Positions 61,130 through 64,000 of a stretch of DNA of 64,000 nucleotides are shown one piece after another. Positions within the stretch are counted from its first letter, which is position 1, and each line of letters begins with the position of its first letter. This DNA comes from Coptis chinensis (lineage: Eukaryota > Streptophyta > Magnoliopsida > Ranunculales > Ranunculaceae). The notes beneath the pieces are model-generated. The model searched no databases and had not been told where the DNA came from. It saw only the letters and a list, made by a program, of their open reading frames with translations. Both the position numbers and the translations under genes were made by a program. Where the stretch lies: contig CM027377.1 of NCBI GenBank assembly GCA_015680905.1, forward strand, positions 40,944,501 through 41,008,500, read 5' to 3'.

Positions 61130-61851
61130 ACGTGATGAAAATTTACTGTAGAGTTAGAAATTTTCTTTAAAGAAATAAGATAATAGTGATTCTGACTGTA
61201 CATCGTTCAAAAACTACTGATTGCACCTTTCTTGGTGCTTCTTATTTCCTTGGATATGAGACAACAAACAACTAACACCTTCTTGGTCACATCCTGAAGA
61301 AAACTTTTGTACCATGGTTCCTACGAGTTGAAAAGTCATTTGTCCCCTTTATTTACCTCCTTCGGGATTGGGTGCAGCTCACCCAAAACCCGCATCATTC
61401 TAATGTGAGTTAGCTACTAATCCTGTACTCCATAAAAGGAATAAGCATATTGAGCTTGATTGTCACCTTGCTCTTGAAAAAGGACTCGGTCCCGGATTTC
61501 AACCAAGTTCACGTAGCCCTATAAAGTGGTAGAGAGACATAGCTAAAGCAGAAGTTAAAATTTACTGATTAGAGACCTTTCAGTAAAGAGATGCCTAGGC
61601 GAGTTTCGACCACCTGGGTGGGTGGGTCCATTTTTAGAACACAGCCATTGCAGAATCAAACCCTGCTATAAAATATGTGGCTGTAAGTTGGATGTTATTA
61701 TCGGCATGAACTTCAAGTTCAAGAACTACCAAGAGAATTATCTGAAAAAAGAAGGGCAATTGATAAAAACAGGAACAAATCTCGCCTATACATACGTATA
61801 ACATTATTACAAACACTGCACCATAAAAACGTGTACCAGATTTGTTCCTCG
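61130..61851 (-). other. 3' flank of SnRK2 gene D
   Basis: No recognised coding. Probably 3' UTR and spacer of gene D. No similarity to the 3' flanks of A to C was noticed, in keeping with D being the most distant copy. Confidence 0.4.
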
Positions 61852-64000
61852 CTAAACAAGACCATCCAAATCCAAGCTGTTGTATACTTCAGATTCCTCA
61901 TCAACATCTACGTCATCTGAATCCGTTACAGCAAGCATAGACAGTCCAGTGACTTTGGAACCTTCTGCAGGAGTCTGTGCCTCTTGTATAATTCGCATTA
62001 CTTCTTCAACGCTCTGGAGGTGTTGGTCACTATTTGCGCCCTCATAATTTGTCTTGTCGACTTCCAGTTCTTTGGGCAGGTTCTTCAGAAACCAGGGATG
62101 CTTTTTTATCTCTGGTAGGGTGATTCTCTATCATTGGAATTAACATCAAAATTGGTTAGACCTTCCATGACTGAAATATAAGAATTGGATGCACAATTAG
62201 TGGGGAGAAGCTCACTTTTGACGGGTTGGCAACAAAAATCCGGGAGAGGAGTTCCCTGCAACTTGAAGATACATGAACATAGTCTGGTATGGAGTATTGA
62301 ACATTCATTATTCTCTGTTGAGCATATCACAAAAGACGAGTTGATAGAATCCACTCCAAATTCAAGTATGCAGAAATGAAGCTGGTAGTGAGTCGTGAAA
62401 AGAACTCACCTCAATAGTCTTGCGGAAATTTCTAGGATCTTCTGGATCCTCAAATGGATATGCTCCTACCAACATTACATACAGTGTCACACCACAGGAC
62501 CAAACATCTGCTATCTGCAATTACAGAGAAACTTAGGGTAGGAGCCATTGGTCCACTAGGGGGGTGAACCAAATTTGTGTACACATGCACGAGAAAGCAC
62601 ACTATTCATGAAACTATTAATGGGTTATAGATCGCCAGTTCAAAATAAACAACTACTTTGTGGTATGGCTGTGCACACGTGACTATATGTCTGCTACAGA
62701 AACAGATCAATATTAATGCTGTGTAAGGACAGTACCACAATAAGAAAAATCACGCACTGACAAGAGCCTGTTTTGCAAACACATCAGATGCTTCGAACAT
62801 ATATTGTTAGCTGATATTAGGTACATGCAAAGTAGCAGGTGCCTCTCTAATTTTGTTCCAATTCAAGCTCATGGACCGGCAAAAACACATGATCCTTAAC
62901 AAGTGCCAACTTGTCCTTGTGCTTTAGCAAAGGCACAAGTAAAATTTTAAATCAAGAGGTAGCTCTTTCTTGATGATACTTTGTAAGGCATTCACATTTT
63001 AGATATTTGTAAATGAAAGTCATCACAGGCTGTTTGTGAAATAAAAAACAAACTTCCCATGATGCATAGTTATTTACACTAACTAAAATGTCGATGTGAT
63101 AACAAAAAACAGTACCACCAAAACTCATGAGTAATTTAATAGTGCTGTGTTCTGTGCAGCCATGAGTGTGTAGCCTGATATGTTTTTCCATTTTCCTTCT
63201 TTTTCCCTTTTCTGGCACTGGGTCAACACTCACAGTGTGTTGAGGGTGTTCAGACCAATAGTCAGATAGCTGTGTAATAAGGCAGCCTGAGGCGCAGTAA
63301 GACAACTGTCTAGATTTCACTAGGCCAACTTCACACTTAAGCAAAAAATTACCTTTCCATCATACTCTTTCCGCGACAGAACTTCTGGGGCAATATACGC
63401 TGGTGTTCCAACTGTTGATTTAGGTTGTGAGTGCAATATGCCAGACTGTGACGAAACAAAATGTAATTATCATGAATTGGTTGGGAACGGTGAGGTGCTT
63501 ATCATATCTGAACCACAAAACCTAGAAATCATTTGTTACCAACCTTTGAATAACCAAAATCGCATATCTTAAGACGTGGAGTTGCACTTCCATCCAAAAG
63601 TGTATTCTCCAGCTTCAGGTCCCTATGACAAATTTCCTGCAGCAAAAGCATTAGGTGATATCACCACAATTAAAAATAAAACATGAAAGATACAATAGGG
63701 TACTGCTATACCATCGAATGGCAGTAGCTCACTCCAGATATTAGTTGCTGGAAGAAAAATCTTGCCTGTTGCAAAATGGGATTGTTAGATTAATGGCAGG
63801 AAGTTGAGTTAGTTGGGGAGAAACAAGTTCTCACTTTAAAATCTAAATGTAGAAAACAAAGAGGTTGAGTCTATACCTCATCCTCACTAAATCGACCAGC
63901 ACTGCATATCTTCTCAAAGAGCTCTCCACCTGCTGCATATTCCATGACAATAGCAAGATGTGTTGGTGTTATCAATACCTGAAATTCAGGTACCAAATTC
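61852..64000 (-). CDS. SnRK2-type serine/threonine protein kinase, copy D (partial, exons 3-9)
   Basis: Exons 63978-63877, 63765-63712, 63636-63544, 63445-63353, 62514-62410, 62314-62216 and 62127-61852 give 273 codons; exons 1 and 2 (about 66 codons, with the glycine-rich loop and catalytic Lys) lie beyond the right edge. Visible motifs are [28 protein letters not shown], the activation loop [17 protein letters not shown] and [19 protein letters not shown]. Compared with A to C it keeps the usual QPKST and TPAYIAPE. After the SnRK2 box ([13 protein letters not shown]) comes an acidic tail, [14 protein letters not shown], ending DLDGLV. That acidic region is the part that binds PP2C or other partners in known SnRK2s. 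Introns are short and free of large insertions. It is most like SAPK3-type subclass II kinases from memory and is likely the ancestral, working member of the array. Confidence 0.92.

Noticed and set aside
61634-61907. Minus-strand frames just downstream of gene D
   Set aside because: They overlap the last exon and 3' flank of gene D in other frames and show no independent motif.

Overview
This window looks like nuclear DNA of a flowering plant. It is AT-rich and holds intron-bearing SnRK2 protein kinase genes. It also holds copied pieces of plant genes (YABBY factor, kinesin-10A, Exportin-5/HASTY, eIF3e, cytidine deaminase) and a dense, nested set of plant mobile elements: Ty1/copia, CACTA, MULE, hAT, Helitron, LINE, SINE and TRIM. 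The sequence does not name the species.

The host backbone is a head-to-tail array of four SnRK2 kinase genes, all on the minus strand and called A to D here. A spans 18012-27927, B 38553-43827, C 49115-58079, and D runs from 61852 off the right edge. All share the same nine-exon design, and exon lengths match codon for codon from exon 1 to exon 8. C (336 aa) looks intact. D, seen from exon 3 on, looks the most canonical and alone keeps an acidic C-terminal tail. A (326 aa) is open throughout but has a changed glycine-rich loop and a 6.5 kb intron. B is a pseudogene with a stop in exon 3 and a tail cut short by a LINE. A LINE copy shared by intron 6 of A and B, and absent from C, indicates that A and B are the youngest duplicates.

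Positions 1-16399 are a nest. A Ty1/copia fossil that starts off the left edge has taken in a 9785 bp CACTA transposon (1200-10984) and a 3559 bp solo LTR (12455-16013). The CACTA element carries fragments of at least five unrelated host genes, all in one orientation, and no recognisable transposase.

The introns and spacers of the array record later insertions with clear target-site duplications (TSDs). These include MULE-type elements at 18271-19481 and 28718-29289, a Pack-MULE with a cytidine deaminase copy at 36372-37905, hAT-type elements at 20068, 44549, 45903, 47362 and 50137, and a Helitron at 50521-54766 that landed inside a hAT end. There are also copia elements at 20779-23751 and 31071-35890, a 342 bp TRIM at 54835-55176, LINE tails and SINEs. 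The empty paralogous sites in sister genes let many insertions be ordered in time. The most striking case is intron 6, where two different LTR elements in genes A and C used the same homologous five-base target.
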